From Zygnema cylindricum (taxonomy: Eukaryota; Streptophyta; Zygnematophyceae; Zygnematales; Zygnemataceae): DNA of 49,757 bases. The notes below the pieces were generated by a model, which searched no databases, was not told the DNA's origin, and was given only the letters and a program-made list of their open reading frames with translations. A program made the position numbers and the translations under genes. This document shows, piece by piece, positions 10,800-22,245 of the stretch. Position 1 is the first letter of the stretch; every line of letters starts with the position of its first letter. Where the stretch lies: assembly GCA_037447655.1 (NCBI GenBank), contig JBBHKE010003487.1, positions 1 through 49,757 on the forward strand, given 5' to 3'.

Positions 10800-11270
10800 G
10801 TCCCCGTCGCAGGAACTTGGTTTTTCATACTAGGAGTTTGATTATTGTTTTTAATATTAGTTTGAATTTCATTGTTCCTTTTTTTTGTTTACTTTTTTTT
10901 GCGTAGTATGGTTTTCGTTTATATACGAATATGACATTATTAAATATAATTCCAGACTGTTATTTTTAATGCATTTTTGGGAAACCTGTATGCAAAAATG
11001 TATGGGGACAAAGATTTATGACGATGAATGGAGTATCCCTTTGTCAATTTGGAGCTATCACAATCACTTAATGTGATTGCTTTTACACAAAGGCCGAATT
11101 TGACTTCGTCCGATCAGCGACGGTTTTTGTCGCTCAACGTAAAAGGTTAAGGTGAACTTTCGACAAAACAGCCTGTTTCATTGATAGTGGTCAGCGACGA
11201 GAATGCCTCATCGCTACTGTTCTACGTCAACCAGTGCAGGTGGAGGAGCAGCAGTAGTAGTAGAAGTAGA
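10800..11270. other. Spacer, no gene seen
   Basis: AT-rich with a short AGCAGTAGTAGTAG microsatellite near 11247. On the - strand this microsatellite is preceded by an ATG (11273) and reads MSTSTTTAAPPPALVDVEQ before a stop. That resembles the start of a copia gag but cannot be confirmed. Confidence 0.35.
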
Positions 11271-11399
11271 CATGATACACTCTTAGAAGATATCAAAAAT
11301 CCTACCAAACATTTGTTTTCAAGTGCTCACCAAATCTTATACAAGCATTCAAACCTCACAAAGCTTTATCAAAATATAGAGAAGCATAAACACTGACAA

Positions 11400-12018
11400 C
11401 TCCCAAAGTTGTTGCACAATTAACTCGACAACACTCAAGATATAACACTCAGAAGTTTCCCAAAAACTGTTGGCAGTTTTACTACTCGGAAGTTTGGATA
11501 CATTAAATGTTCTACGTCCTACTTATTATACCTGTGTTGTACCGACGATAAAAGTGTACCTGAGAGGTACGCCAGACAACCAAGCTCACACTAATCTGTC
11601 AAGCTACCGTTGAGCTACCACTAAGCTAATCAACACTACTCAGAATCTATACTAAGTAATCGTATAATACATTTGGCGGCTAAGTCTAACGTGATCATCC
11701 TATGAATCTCGTCCGTTGACTAGATTCATATCCATCGCAGTTGCTTTATACTGTACCGAATCACGTTATGATATCCGCGGCCGCGTTGTCCGTACGAACC
11801 ATATCGACATTAATCGCAGTTGCGTTGTCTTGTCTGCATCGCAGCTGCGTTGATGCATCCCAGTTGCGTTGTCCCACTCGATGTGTGAAATGTGTATGTA
11901 GATATAAGTGCGTTTCCAAAACTTGTAATGAGCTTTAAGTGACGACGCGTGTCCTTGTAGATTTGCCTTCCTGTTGTCACACTAATTTACTAAGACTTAA
12001 AGCTTTCCAAAATCAACA
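11400..12018 (-). repeat. 3' LTR region of the minus-strand copia element
   Basis: On the - strand the element's polypurine tract is followed at 12018 by TGTTG, the usual start of a copia LTR. A TATA-like AGTATAAAG lies on the - strand near 11745. GC-rich words with GCAGTTGCGTTG recur through 11730-11875. The far LTR boundary was not found, so 11400 is only a working limit. Confidence 0.5.
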
Positions 12019-12031
12019 CTCCCCTAAAGCT
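12019..12031 (-). promoter_or_regulatory. Polypurine tract of the minus-strand copia element
   Basis: Reads AGCTTTAGGGGAG on the - strand, directly before TGTTG. The same 13-mer precedes TGTTG at 25610-25622 in another copia element, which supports its role in priming plus-strand DNA synthesis. Confidence 0.65.
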
Positions 12032-12180
12032 TTAGACTCAGTGTATTAGCGCAGATGCGATGTCACAGTTAGCGCAGTATGGCAGTATAGTAGCGCAACA
12101 AATCAACTAGTCACCTAGTCCCACTACACCCTGATTTGTGGACTAGCGCAGCATGGCAGTATCGCAGTGCAGTAACTCAG

Positions 12181-14820
12181 CTATTCACCCAATCCTACTA
12201 CATCCCTACAATACTTCAACTTGGGAGCAAGAAGAGCTTTAGCAAGCATATGAGCAATCATTTTTGCGTCTGGCAGATAGCATAATTTAATCACCCTAGA
12301 GAACACTTTTTCTCTTACAAAGTGTAATCTTACATCCATGTGCTTACTCTTGAAGTGGTGACTTGGGTTAGAGGCAATGGCAATGGCAGCCTGGTTATCA
12401 CACCAAATCATCTGTGGACCAACCTGCATGTATCCTAGTTCTTGCAACATGGATTTTACCCATAAGAGTTCTTTAAGGGCCGAGCTTGCTACCATATATT
12501 CTGACTCCATTGTCAAGTGTGCTGTAACCTTTTGAAGTTTGCTGCTCCCGCAGCAAGTCCCGTTCCCAATTTGTAGAACGAATCAAGTTGTGGAGTTCCG
12601 GCTTCGCATGTCGCCGTAGCTTGCATCACTCCACGTTTGCAGCTTCACTTCTCCTCCGCCTAGTGTGAGTTTGAGGTCTGTGGTTCCTGCCAAATATCTT
12701 AAGACTCTCCTTGCTGCATCAAGATCAGATTTTCTCCGATTCTCTAGACTTCTGCTCAGTACCCCAACTGCTGCAGCAATGTCAGGACGAGTACAGTTCA
12801 TGAAATATATTAAGCTTCACACTATCTGTCTGTAAGGTATTAGTGTCATAGGATCATTCTCCCTTGACTCTAAATGCTCGCTAACAATGACACCCGGTTT
12901 CTGTCTCTTTTCCCTCTAACTTTTGCCGAAACTCCATTGGAGTTAGACATCCTTTTGCCCCCTGCATTCCGTACTCATCTAACATGTTTCCAATGGCCTC
13001 TTTTTGAGTCAATTTTATTACTTTGTTTTTTTTGTCCCTCTCTACCTAGATACCCAAAATATATTTTGCCTCACCGAGGTCTTTTATCTCGAACCGTGAA
13101 TTTAAAACAGTCTTGATTTTGTTAATTTCATCCATTAATTTGCTAAGTAATAGTAAATCATCTATATACACCGCTATATACTCTATCCCATCCTCACCCT
13201 TTAGAAGGTAGAGAGAGTGATCAGAACTTATCCTTTGAAATCCTAAGCTAGTTAAGAATTCATCAAGCTTCAGATTCCATTGCCTGAGGGCTTGTTTTAG
13301 GCCGTACAAAGATTTTAACAATTTGCATACTTAGTGTTCTTTCATGGTTCTGCATACATTTCAAGCTGCTGCATGTAGATGGTCTCCTCTAGTTCTCCAT
13401 GCAGAAAGGCTTTTTTTACATCCATCTGATGTATTTCTATATCTTCTATAGCAGTTAGGGACAGCAAAATCCTAACTGTCGGAAATCTTACAACCGGAGA
13501 AAATGTTTCTTCAAAATCAATTCCTTCCTTTTGATTATACCCCTTTGCCAGAAGTCTGGCCTTATATCGTTCAATGGTATTATCAAGACTTAACTTCATA
13601 TTGAATACCCATTTGTTGCCGATCGATTTTCGGTCTGGAGGAAGGTCCACTAGCTCCCATGTCTGAGCCTGTATGATCGACTTCATTTCACCGTTTGCTG
13701 CTCGATCTAGTGGTTTCGCTCTGGTGATGAGAAGGCCTCTCTGATGTTTAGAGGCTCCCCTGAGGCTGGCGAGTAGGCGAAGTGAGAACTTGCTTGCAGT
13801 CGGCTACTGGATCTTCTTCCCCTTGGAAATTTTGAGGCTGAAATTGTCGGATCCCTTGCATTGCGCTTATTGCGCTGGTTGCGATCAATAGGCATTGACC
13901 GCAGTTGGTCCGGTTGGAACTAAACTTGTGGAGGAACATGGAGAATTTCAGACTCTTGTGTTCCCACTTGTGAAATTCGCATCTGTGGGACAATTTCATG
14001 AATGCAATCTAGAATGACATATTCCTGTACTTTTTGTTGCTTTTGCTGTTTTGTCATTTCAAATAAGTCTATATAGTCTAGCTCATCTTTATCAATGATG
14101 TTTCTCGCTATAGTTATTTTTTGCCTCTCAAACAGAAAAACTCTATAACCCTTTGAGTGATCATCATATCCTAACAAAATACCTAGTAATCCTTTCGGTT
14201 CCATTTTCCATCTAACATTAGATGTATCCAGGATAAGGCATTTACTACCAAAGACTCTAAAGTGACTAACATTTGGCTTTCTACCTGTATACATCTCGTA
14301 AGGAGTAGTCTCTACCGATCGTGATCCTATCCTATTCTTAATAAAAACTGCACAATTTATAGCCTCATCCCATAATTTTGGATCCACATTTTTATCTGCA
14401 AGCATCGACCTAAAGCTCTCCCTGAGGTTTCTATTTAATCTCTCCGACACCCTATTTTGTTCAGGTGAATACGGAACAGTCAAAAGATGACTTATATCTT
14501 CATCAAGAAAAAATGTTTCAAATTCCTTCGATGTATATTCCCCACCATTGTCCGATTTGAACTCCAAAATTGGTAAATTATGGAGTTTTTCAACCCATGC
14601 TTTATAGTTTTTGAAGTGATTAAACACTTCCCTCTTTTCTTTCATGAAATATTCTTTTGTAAACCTGGAAAAATCATCTCGGAAGGTGACCATGTATTTC
14701 ATCCTCTGAAAGATGTTACCTTTGCAGGACCAAAAACATCCAAATGAATTATAAAAGTTTGTTGACCGATGCTCAAACACTTTAGGAAATAGCACTTGGT
14801 AGATTTTTCCTAGAGCCTAG
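12181..14820 (-). pseudogene. Ty1/copia pol remnant: integrase, reverse transcriptase, RNase H
   Basis: Reading down the - strand, the integrase core lies at about 14815-13920. It has SRFTKEYFMKEK, KSDNGGEYTSKEFE (second catalytic Asp) and PYSPEQNRVSERLNRNLRES (catalytic Glu), then the FGSKCLILD block typical of the copia integrase C-terminus. Reverse transcriptase follows: [61 protein letters not shown] and the active site AVYIDDLLLL (near 13150). RNase H ends it with RPDIAAAVGVLSRS, MESEYMVASSA and KHMDVRLHFVREKV, stopping at 12181. There are frameshifts near 13690, 13330, 13040 and 12550, so it is dead. The gene order int-RT-RH identifies Ty1/copia. Confidence 0.9.
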
Positions 14821-14845
14821 CCATCACACTCACAATGTCTTATTT

Positions 14846-15133
14846 GTGCCTAACTTTATGAAAAAAATATTTTTTACCTCCTTGGTAGAAAGTAAAGGTT
14901 TTGAGGTCAATATGAAAATTCGTCGGCAGGTTGTGAGTAAAAATGGCAAGGTTGCGATTACAGGTACTAGAGATTGTAGCAACATTTACCGCATGGATAT
15001 GGCTAATACCAAGGAAAATGATGTTCTTTACTCCGGTGTTTTGCATTCAAATGAGTTGTGGCATAAAAGATTAGGCCATGTAATTAATGATAGTTTGATA
15101 ATTGTACTTGTTGGCAAAATAGATGGTGTCTCG
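14846..15133 (+). pseudogene. Copia GAG-pre-integrase fragment in inverted orientation
   Basis: On the + strand, opposite to the adjoining pol, a frame reads GKVAITGTRDCSNIYRMDMA then ELWHKRLGHV, the conserved zinc-binding H-x-x-x-H start of copia integrase, and LIIVLVGKIDGVSI. In an intact copia this segment lies immediately upstream of the integrase core on the same strand. Here its 5' end abuts the core at about 14820-14846. Flipping about 300 bp would restore collinearity, so a local inversion is the simplest explanation. Confidence 0.75.
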
Positions 15134-16014
15134 ATCACAGATCAGGGTACTTCCTAGGCGTAGCTGTCACTTTATTTCTCACAAACAACTACGTGACCAT
15201 CCAACTTTCAACCATAACATTGGAATTAACTTGAACTTGCCACTTTTGCAACTAGACTCAAATTTTGTCAAACAATGTATTTCGCTCTCATTCTCTCAAT
15301 ATCTTTCAATGGCCTTCTCATAATATAAATATGTAAGCCTAAAATAAATGAGATTTCAAAACACTTTATCTCGAAAAAAGATGAATTTTGGAAGGGAATC
15401 AATGTGGCCCATTCCTCTTGCTGTATCATTTTTATATCCTTCAAAGTTATTGAGATTGTAACTCAGTATGAGACCCACCTCGTCACTCTTCGAGAATCTT
15501 CCGACCACTCACAATCGAGCCTCGACTGACAAGTAAACTAGAAACAGTACTCCACAAAAGATGAGAGAAACTTGAGAAAACGAAATGGAAACCATTTTGT
15601 CGATGCACTCCAAGGTCACGTCACAGGTTTTCACTAATGGATGTCCGAGTCTCATGAGTTACCACACACACAAAAAAGAAAGACAAAAGGAAACTTATTT
15701 ATATGACAAGCGCTAAAATCTGCGCCTTGTTCCACTCCTCGTGTCTCGGCGACTGAGTTCATTGAAGCTTAGCAATTGGTCGTTCAATGGCGAGATTGTG
15801 GCCGAATTTCAACATATCGGCGTTGATGTCACTCTATGGAAACCTTCGTTCTGTACAGCTGATTACGGCTGTTTAGTGCGTGGAAACTCCTCTCCGTGTT
15901 GGCATGAGAACGCACTACATAGGGAAGCGACTTCTCCGTGGGTTGGCATGCGTTTAACATCTAAGGACCGTAGTGTAATATACAGGAGGATTTCGTTTTG
16001 TAATGTAAAGATAA
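15134..16014. other. Unassigned sequence beyond the copia remnant
   Basis: I looked for gag and a 5' LTR of the minus-strand copia element here and did not find them. Short open frames at 15123-15323 and 15741-16067 match no family I know. Confidence 0.35.
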
Positions 16015-16022
16015 AAAATCTA

Positions 16023-17081
16023 TGGAATTTGTTAATCGCAGAGACAATTTTTACTGTGGGTAGGTAGTAGCGTCAACTTTTCAAAAATTGTACATTTAAA
16101 GTACATATTAGTACAAGTTACGTACCTTTGAGTTTATGCTTGACGGTCAATTCGTCGAAAAACTTTGACTGGCGAAATATTTTAACGACCGGTTAAAAAG
16201 GTGTACTGCTTGCGAACGATGACCGTCATAAAAAAATTAACATTTCACACGGCCAGCCAAGGTTTACTGTAACAAAACTGCCACTACCACATATATAACA
16301 AATTGTTTCGCGTAGATACTTTCTCACTTGAATTGACCTTCAACTGAAAGTTTGAAACGAAATAAACTTTGTACAAGATAAGATTACATACCCACGTAAA
16401 GTTAATCTATGAAACTAAATATTATCCTTTAAGTGCGTATTTTATTTTGCCTTTATTTTGCATTTTTCTTTTTTTGTGCGCATTTACAGTGGCAAAGTCG
16501 CTAACCGAAGATCTCAAATCTAAGGCGCAAGCTCAAGTCGTGCATCTTTGTGTGTGTTTAGTACGGATTGACACAGCAAAAACGCCACATAAAATTTTGC
16601 AAAACGTACAACACAAAGCATTTGCAATTAATACTATGGACCCGTTTGTCCGAATTCCTAACCTAGTTCACTGACAACCATATAGGTGCATCGACATCGA
16701 CCAAAGAACACAACTTTTGCCGTACGCTGACCAAACGCATCACCACATCCAAAGTTGATCTAAGTGAAGAAAGTGAAGTGAGAAAGTACTTGCGCGCAAC
16801 AATTTAATTTACATGTGGCTTGCGCAGTTTTGTTAGAGTAAACCTTGGCCGGCATTGTGAACTGCTGTTTTTTTTATGATGGTTGTTGTTCGCAACCTGG
16901 GCACTTTTTTAACCGGTCGTTAAAATATTTCGCCAGTCAAAGCTGTTTGACGGATTAACTGTCAAGCATAAACTCGAAGGTACGTAACTTGTACTAATAT
17001 GTGCTTAAAATGAACAATTTTTGATAGGTTGACGCGACTTCCTCCACGCAGCAAAAATTGTCCCTGCAATTAGCAATTCCT
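16023..17081. mobile_element. Long-TIR element (about 270-bp inverted repeats), 1,059 bp
   Basis: The left arm (16023 to about 16295) and right arm (about 16815 to 17081) are inverted copies. Shared blocks include CATATTAGTACAAGTTACGT, TTTATGCTTGAC, GACTGGCGAAATATTTTAAC and CCAAGGTTTACT. The 8-mer AAAATCTA flanks both ends (16015-16022 and 17082-17089). The roughly 520-bp interior holds a 101-codon frame (16369-16674) with no recognised motif. Long arms suggest a Mutator-like or foldback element, but an 8-bp rather than 9-bp duplication leaves the superfamily open. Confidence 0.7.
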
Positions 17082-17089
17082 AAAATCTA

Positions 17090-18143
17090 ACCATAATCTT
17101 TGATTTTGTGAAAATCTATTTTTTCAGTAGGATCCATGTTTGTCTACGGTAACAGAGTAGTTAGAATCGAGCAGAAACCTTAACAATAATAATAAGTATC
17201 AGTCATCGTATCATTTTACAGTGGTTACCAATTAGCTACGAGTGTCATAGTTTTTGGTCGGCCTATGAAACAATATTATGCAACTTAAGACCTTGTTTTA
17301 TTTTTTGTAGTTGGGCCTCTGCCCAAGCATTCAATTTTTGTGAAGTCCTTAGACTCTTACCAGTTTGTATTTATCTAGGCTTGGGTTTATTGATATCTGT
17401 TGTTGCCCAACGCTAATGATGAACCGGGAATATGCTTTCTTCGGCTTAATGATGAAGTTTTTACCATTCGATTGTCTGTAGCGTTTAATTGGTTTAACGA
17501 TGTTGTACGCGTATGTTGTACAATAGGTATTATGTGTCGTTCGTTTTTTTCGTCGTTGGTATGTGTGAATGTTCTTGTTACACGCGCGTTTATATGGCTG
17601 TAACGCAGTGTATGTCTTTGTGTGATTATACTAGCATGTAGCATATGGTGCTCCACGAGATTTATCTAACAAGACGAATGATAACGAAATTGAAAAGGGT
17701 TTCCGGCTTCTTAGAGACACTCAAGGCGAAGACTTTCCTATTGAATGAGTATGCGTTGTGAGAGAGAAAACTAATTTATTTCATTTTAAAATGAGACAAA
17801 ACAAATCTTATCACATTTTTAAGTCATGTTAAAGTTAGCGTATTGTACCCTAAATCTGTTTTGTAAACAATAGATTAGAGTTTCCAATTTTACTGCTATA
17901 TGTTCGTTTGAACTTAGTTTATTGTGTCTTTATTTTAAATAAGTCCTTTTGGTAACATTCGTTTGTCGAATATACAATTTGTATTTCAGTGTGCTAAACC
18001 CTCATTGTCGCCAATTAAATTGCAAGAACTTGATCCATAATGAAATGCAACAAATCTATTCTCAATGAAATCGCACTAAAAATTGTATAGAATCTGATTT
18101 CGCATAGGTCCGTGCTCACGCGTTGGTCACCAAGTGTAGTGAT
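17090..18143. other. Region upstream of the gypsy protease
   Basis: Should contain the gypsy gag and 5' LTR if the element is complete, but no CCHC knuckle, primer site or LTR boundary could be recognised. Open frames here lack known motifs. Confidence 0.35.
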
Positions 18144-18512
18144 TACGAGTGTTTAGTGGGGCAAGATGTGCTTTTAAGAGTAGGAGGCAGCGTTGACATA
18201 TATGACCAAACATTTTCTTACTGTTCTTCCAACTACCTGGAAAATAAAATCTACCTACCTCTAATTTCTGCCTGACAACCCATACCCATTATGGCTCATG
18301 CAACCAAATTTGTCCCTGCTTACTCTGGAAATTTGGTAGTATCTGAAATTTTCTATTCTTTATCGGAGGAGGAAATTTTGCTTGACATCACTTCCTTGCC
18401 AAAACTTTTCAATAACCTAGGATTTGTGATTAATTCTCGTGAATTTGATCACATTTATAAACACACACTCCACATTCCCATATCCCGAGTCCCTCCTCCT
18501 CCTCTCATTTGA
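18144..18512 (+). pseudogene. Ty3/gypsy aspartic-protease C-terminus and linker
   Basis: The frame from 18144 reads YECLVGQDVLLRVGGSVDIY and then YLPLISA, the pattern ('vLvGQDwLyrvgasIDiy') that ends the retropepsin domain in many gypsy elements. A TGA interrupts it at 18273-18275, then the same element continues with a linker (FVPAYSGNLVVSEIFYSLS, up to 18512). The catalytic D-S/T-G triplet is not visible upstream. A +1 frameshift near 18500 leads into the methyltransferase-like domain. Confidence 0.5.
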
Positions 18513-18519
18513 GTGGAAC

Positions 18520-19500
18520 CTTTGGTTTTTTTCAATTAATTGGAAACCAATTCAGCTTAATCCCCAACAAGACAGTTTAGTCATTTTAGATCTATTTGCA
18601 GGCATAAGTACGTCTCTCTTTTCATGCTTTCGCAAGGCATTACTTATCAAACACTACTGCTCAGTCAACACTAACCCTTTAGCTCTAAAGCTTAAATAAA
18701 CCACCGTAACCTGTTACACGGACAATATCCACATCTCTTTCCCAAATCTGCCTTTCTTCATATGCAGACAGCCCTACCCTAAAACATTTGCATTATAAGC
18801 AATCAACTTCTTCTTAATTTAGAACCAATCGATCTACTCTTTGACAGTTGGGAGTGTCAAGGGATGTCTCGAGCAGGTAAAGGTCTTGGCTTGGCTGATC
18901 CTGCACTAATTTTTTTTTTGAACTACGTCGGATTATTTACAATCTTTAGATCAGCCCTTGGGATATATTTTGGAAAATGTAGCAGCATTTAACAATCCTC
19001 GGCCAACGGTTTTAGCTGATTATAAGCTGATAGAAGCATTAATTAGTCCTCCTCTCATAATTGATGCCGCTCGTCATGGTTCCTTAGCCCATCGAGTTTG
19101 TTCTAAATGGACCAACCTGATTGATATTGGTCGACTACGAGAAAGAAGTTTTTTTGTCAGATCTCCTTTTCGAGATATTCAGACAACCCTCCTTCCCTTC
19201 CATAAAGTTTAAACATGTCTCCAGCCTGATCCCCCGCTGAATTACAACATTAACGACTTAGGTCAACCACTCAAAGCTCTTCCCACTCTAGTGTCTTACC
19301 CACATTCTCACGCTTTTTCTAACGATGGGCCCGCCTTCCTTAGAAATATTCACACCGGCGGCCTTGATGAGCCTATATATACAAAACGGGAACACCTCAT
19401 GAATTTCATTCCCAACACTACAGCTTCCCACTGTCTCACAAATCGACACCGCTGCATGTTGTTTGGTCGTGTCATGGAACCCCAATCCATCTCATTTGTC
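18520..19500 (+). pseudogene. Cytosine-C5 DNA methyltransferase-like domain inside the gypsy polyprotein
   Basis: Related enzymes transfer a methyl group from S-adenosylmethionine to cytosine in DNA. Family motifs appear in the right order over about 320 codons. Motif I (SAM binding): VILDLFAGISTSLFSC near 18576-18625. Motif IV: LLFDSWECQGMSRAGKGLGL near 18834-18893, with the catalytic Cys-Gln kept but Pro replaced by Glu. Motif VI: YILENVAAF near 18964-18990. Motif VIII region: AHRVCSKWTNL near 19087. Motif X-like: HRCMLFGRVM near 19449-19478. A stop follows motif I, and a frameshift in a T10 run (18909-18919) separates IV from VI. It lies between protease and reverse transcriptase. The target-recognition region is not recognisable. 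Confidence 0.7.
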
Positions 19501-20200
19501 TTTAATAGTTTACAACAGGTCGTTACGCACAAACCCATCTGTCTCAACAAGCTGGGTGGGGATACATCATCACCAATTTTACCAATTTAAACTTCTAAAC
19601 ACACACCTACACGATCTCTTATCACCATTAGAGGGACACCTTTTCAATTTTTCCTCTTTCCATCCCCCATACAACCTTCACCAATGGTCACAATCTACGA
19701 CTTTTTAAATCCCAGTCATATATCACGGCCCATTCCGGCCTACACTGCTGCTCAATCTGCTCCCTCTAGTCATACCTCAACATCTCCTCACAGTACTACA
19801 ACCTTTCTTTCCTGTAGCTGGCATCATTGGAAAAAATCTTTTACACCAGACACCTATCAGCTACTCTTTAGGCTAATCGCTCATCGCGGATGAACAGCAT
19901 CATTGGAAAAAATCTTTTACACCAGACACCTATCAGCTACTCTTTAGGCTAATCGCTCATCGCGGATGAACAGCTGGTTTTTGCACAGGCCATAGAAGCA
20001 ATGAGAATTAAAAGTTTTAAACCCCCAAAATGGAAATTTTGAGCTAATCTCTCTCAATTTGAACATGTTTTACTAAACAAAGTGATTCTCCGGAATATTG
20101 ATGCTTTGGCTTTCTCTATGAATGATCTTGGTTGCCATACAACCTACGAAATGTCTATAGATCTCGAAGACGATCGTCCCATTTTCAAACAATAACACTG
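19501..20200 (+). pseudogene. Gypsy polyprotein linker with a 76-bp tandem duplication
   Basis: Degenerate coding sequence joins the methyltransferase-like domain to the reverse transcriptase (for example a Ser/Thr/Pro-rich stretch TAAQSAPSSHTSTSPHSTTT near 19741). The 76 bases from 19821 (GCATCATTGGAAAAAATC) are repeated at once from 19897 to 19972 with no visible change. Since 76 is not a multiple of three, this shifted the frame and must post-date loss of function or have caused it. Confidence 0.55.
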
Positions 20201-21360
20201 TTCATCCCAAACAAAATGGAAATTAGTGGATCAACATTGTGCTGAATTTTAGGAAGCTGGCCTCATTTACAAGTCGGACTCTACTTTCTCAGCACCCACA
20301 ATCATGGCTCAGAATTTAGATGCCGAGTGAAATTTTAGCGACTGCCGAATGTGCGACGATTACAGTGAACTCAATTCCAAAATCATACAAGACTTAAATC
20401 TGATGCCATTTGCCAATGAGATATTTTATCATGTAGAATGCGATAAATATTTTAGTATTCTTGATTTGCGACAAGGTTTTAACTTGATTGAAATAGAGGA
20501 GAATGAGAGGCATAAAACTGCCTTTTGGGGTAGTGATGGTTGTTGGGAATGGGCCGTGATGCCTTTTGGACTAAAGAATGCCCTGGCAGTTTTTCAAAAA
20601 ATGATGGATTTAGTTTTAGGTGGTTGCAATTTGCACGATGTTATATCGATGACCTTCTTATCGCCACTACCACAATTGACAATCACACATCTCATATCAA
20701 ATGGGTCCTAACTAAATTGAAGAAGGTTGTTTTAAAATGTCATCCAGTTAAGTGTACGTTTGGGTCCGAAGGTGTGCCTTACCTTGGACATTTAATTTCA
20801 TCCAAGGGAATTACACCGCATGAAGCTGAAACCGTGGCAATCAGCAAATTACCAACCCGCGTTGATCTCACAATTCTTCGGGCCATTTTTGGATTGGCCA
20901 ATTACTATCGCAGATTTGTCCCGCGTTTTAGTACAGTCGCGGCACCATTGAACAATTTTCTCAAGAAAGAGGTCCTTTTTGTATGGGGACTTGATCATAT
21001 TTTAGCATTTCAAAAGCTGAAAGATGCCCTCTCTAATGCTCCCATCCTTCGCCCTCCTAATCACAATCTACCTTTCTGCTTACAATCACCCTTTGGAAAG
21101 CCTAGCATTGCGGCCATCTTAACTCATCGAGAACTAACAGAAGAATACGTGGTTGCTTACGCAAGTAGAAGTAATGATCATGCCGAATCAAATAACACTA
21201 GTTATGAAGAAGAATGTCAAGCGGCAGTTTGGGGTATTGTACATTTTTGTCATTACCTTTACGGAAAACCGTTTACACTTCTAACCGACCATCAGGTTTT
21301 ATATTGGCTGATGACAAACAATAAAATGTCAAGAAAATTAGCGAGATGGGCATATTAGTA
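20201..21360 (+). pseudogene. Ty3/gypsy reverse transcriptase and RNase H
   Basis: Reverse transcriptase starts near 20210 (KWKLVDQHCAEF, then STFSAPTIMAQ). It continues with CDDYSELNSKIIQDLN, FSILDLRQGFNLIEIEENER, AVMPFGLKNALAVFQ and the active site CYIDDLL near 20640, where a frameshift joins two frames. The thumb and connection follow with VPYLGHLISSKGI and LANYYRRFVPRFSTVAAPL. RNase H has YEEECQAAVWGI and TDHQVLYWL but the first catalytic Asp (usually in T-D-A-S) is replaced by SPFG. An in-frame stop at 21356 and another near 21400 follow. Domain order and motifs identify Ty3/gypsy. Confidence 0.9.
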
Positions 21361-21529
21361 TTACAAGAATACGATGTGGAAATAATTCACCGCCCATGAT
21401 TACTAAGTCTGAATGCAGACAGTATTTCTCGAAATCCTTTGCCATGGATCAAAGAAAACGGGGTTTGGTAAGACTTTGATGACAACGACCTACCGACAAT
21501 ATCAGCATGGTTTTATATTACACATTCCT

Positions 21530-22245
21530 TAGCTTTGCTGCTCAACTCCCGTTCTTCCCCAGATCCATGGCGGGACGGGCTGCTAATTCTTTTCCTCTCC
21601 TCACAAACTTTCCGACCTGGCACTACATCTGAGGAGGAGGAAAGAGTGAAGAAAAGAGCTAAAAATTATCTCTGGTTAGGTGGGTCTTTAGTTCAATTAC
21701 TAGCGGATTGTAGCCATAGACACGTGCCTCGTCGAACCGAGCGCCTTTAGCTTATCAAACAAATTCATACCGAGCTTTGACAATATAGAATCAAGCGCAC
21801 CTTAAGCCTGTCGCAAGCACACTATTCGTGGTCTGGGATGCAATCTGATGTCGCGGTAGTATTGCATAAGTGTGCAATATGTTATTTTTTGCGTACCTCA
21901 TTTAGCTACTGGCACACTACTCTCCAACCACTCCCTATTATAGGATTATTTTACCGCTGGTCGTGCGATTTGGCATGTCTTTTTTCTATATCTCGGAGGG
22001 GGAAACAATATATAATGATCATGATTGAAAATTTCAGCAAATGGGTTGAAGTAGTGGCGTTTCCACACAAAATTGCAAAGCTCACCACCGCAGCTTTTAA
22101 TGGAACATGTTCTTATGAGATACGGAGCCTTGGCCAAAGTCCTCACAGATCAAAGGACTGAATTCCGCAAGGAATTCTAAAAAATGTTAGATGACGCGCT
22201 CATACAACACCATCAAACTAGCCGAGATCATCCATGAAAAAGGAA
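21530..22245 (+). pseudogene. Ty3/gypsy integrase, truncated
   Basis: The N-terminal zinc domain is visible as LIKQIHTEL, QAHYSWSGMQSDV and HKCAICYFL (H-H-C-C pattern). The core has WSCDLACLFSISRRGKQYI (first Asp), NFSKWVEVVAFPHK, then in another frame VLTDQRTEFRKEF (second Asp) and HHQTSRDHP. After this, where the catalytic Glu is expected, a stop and unrelated-looking sequence follow. Stops at 21747, 21778 and after the second Asp show it is dead. No chromodomain was recognised. Confidence 0.85.

Noticed and set aside
13046-13116. + strand frame 12874-13116 and - strand frame 14840-15046
   Set aside because: Antisense shadows of copia reverse transcriptase and of the inverted GAG-pre-integrase fragment.
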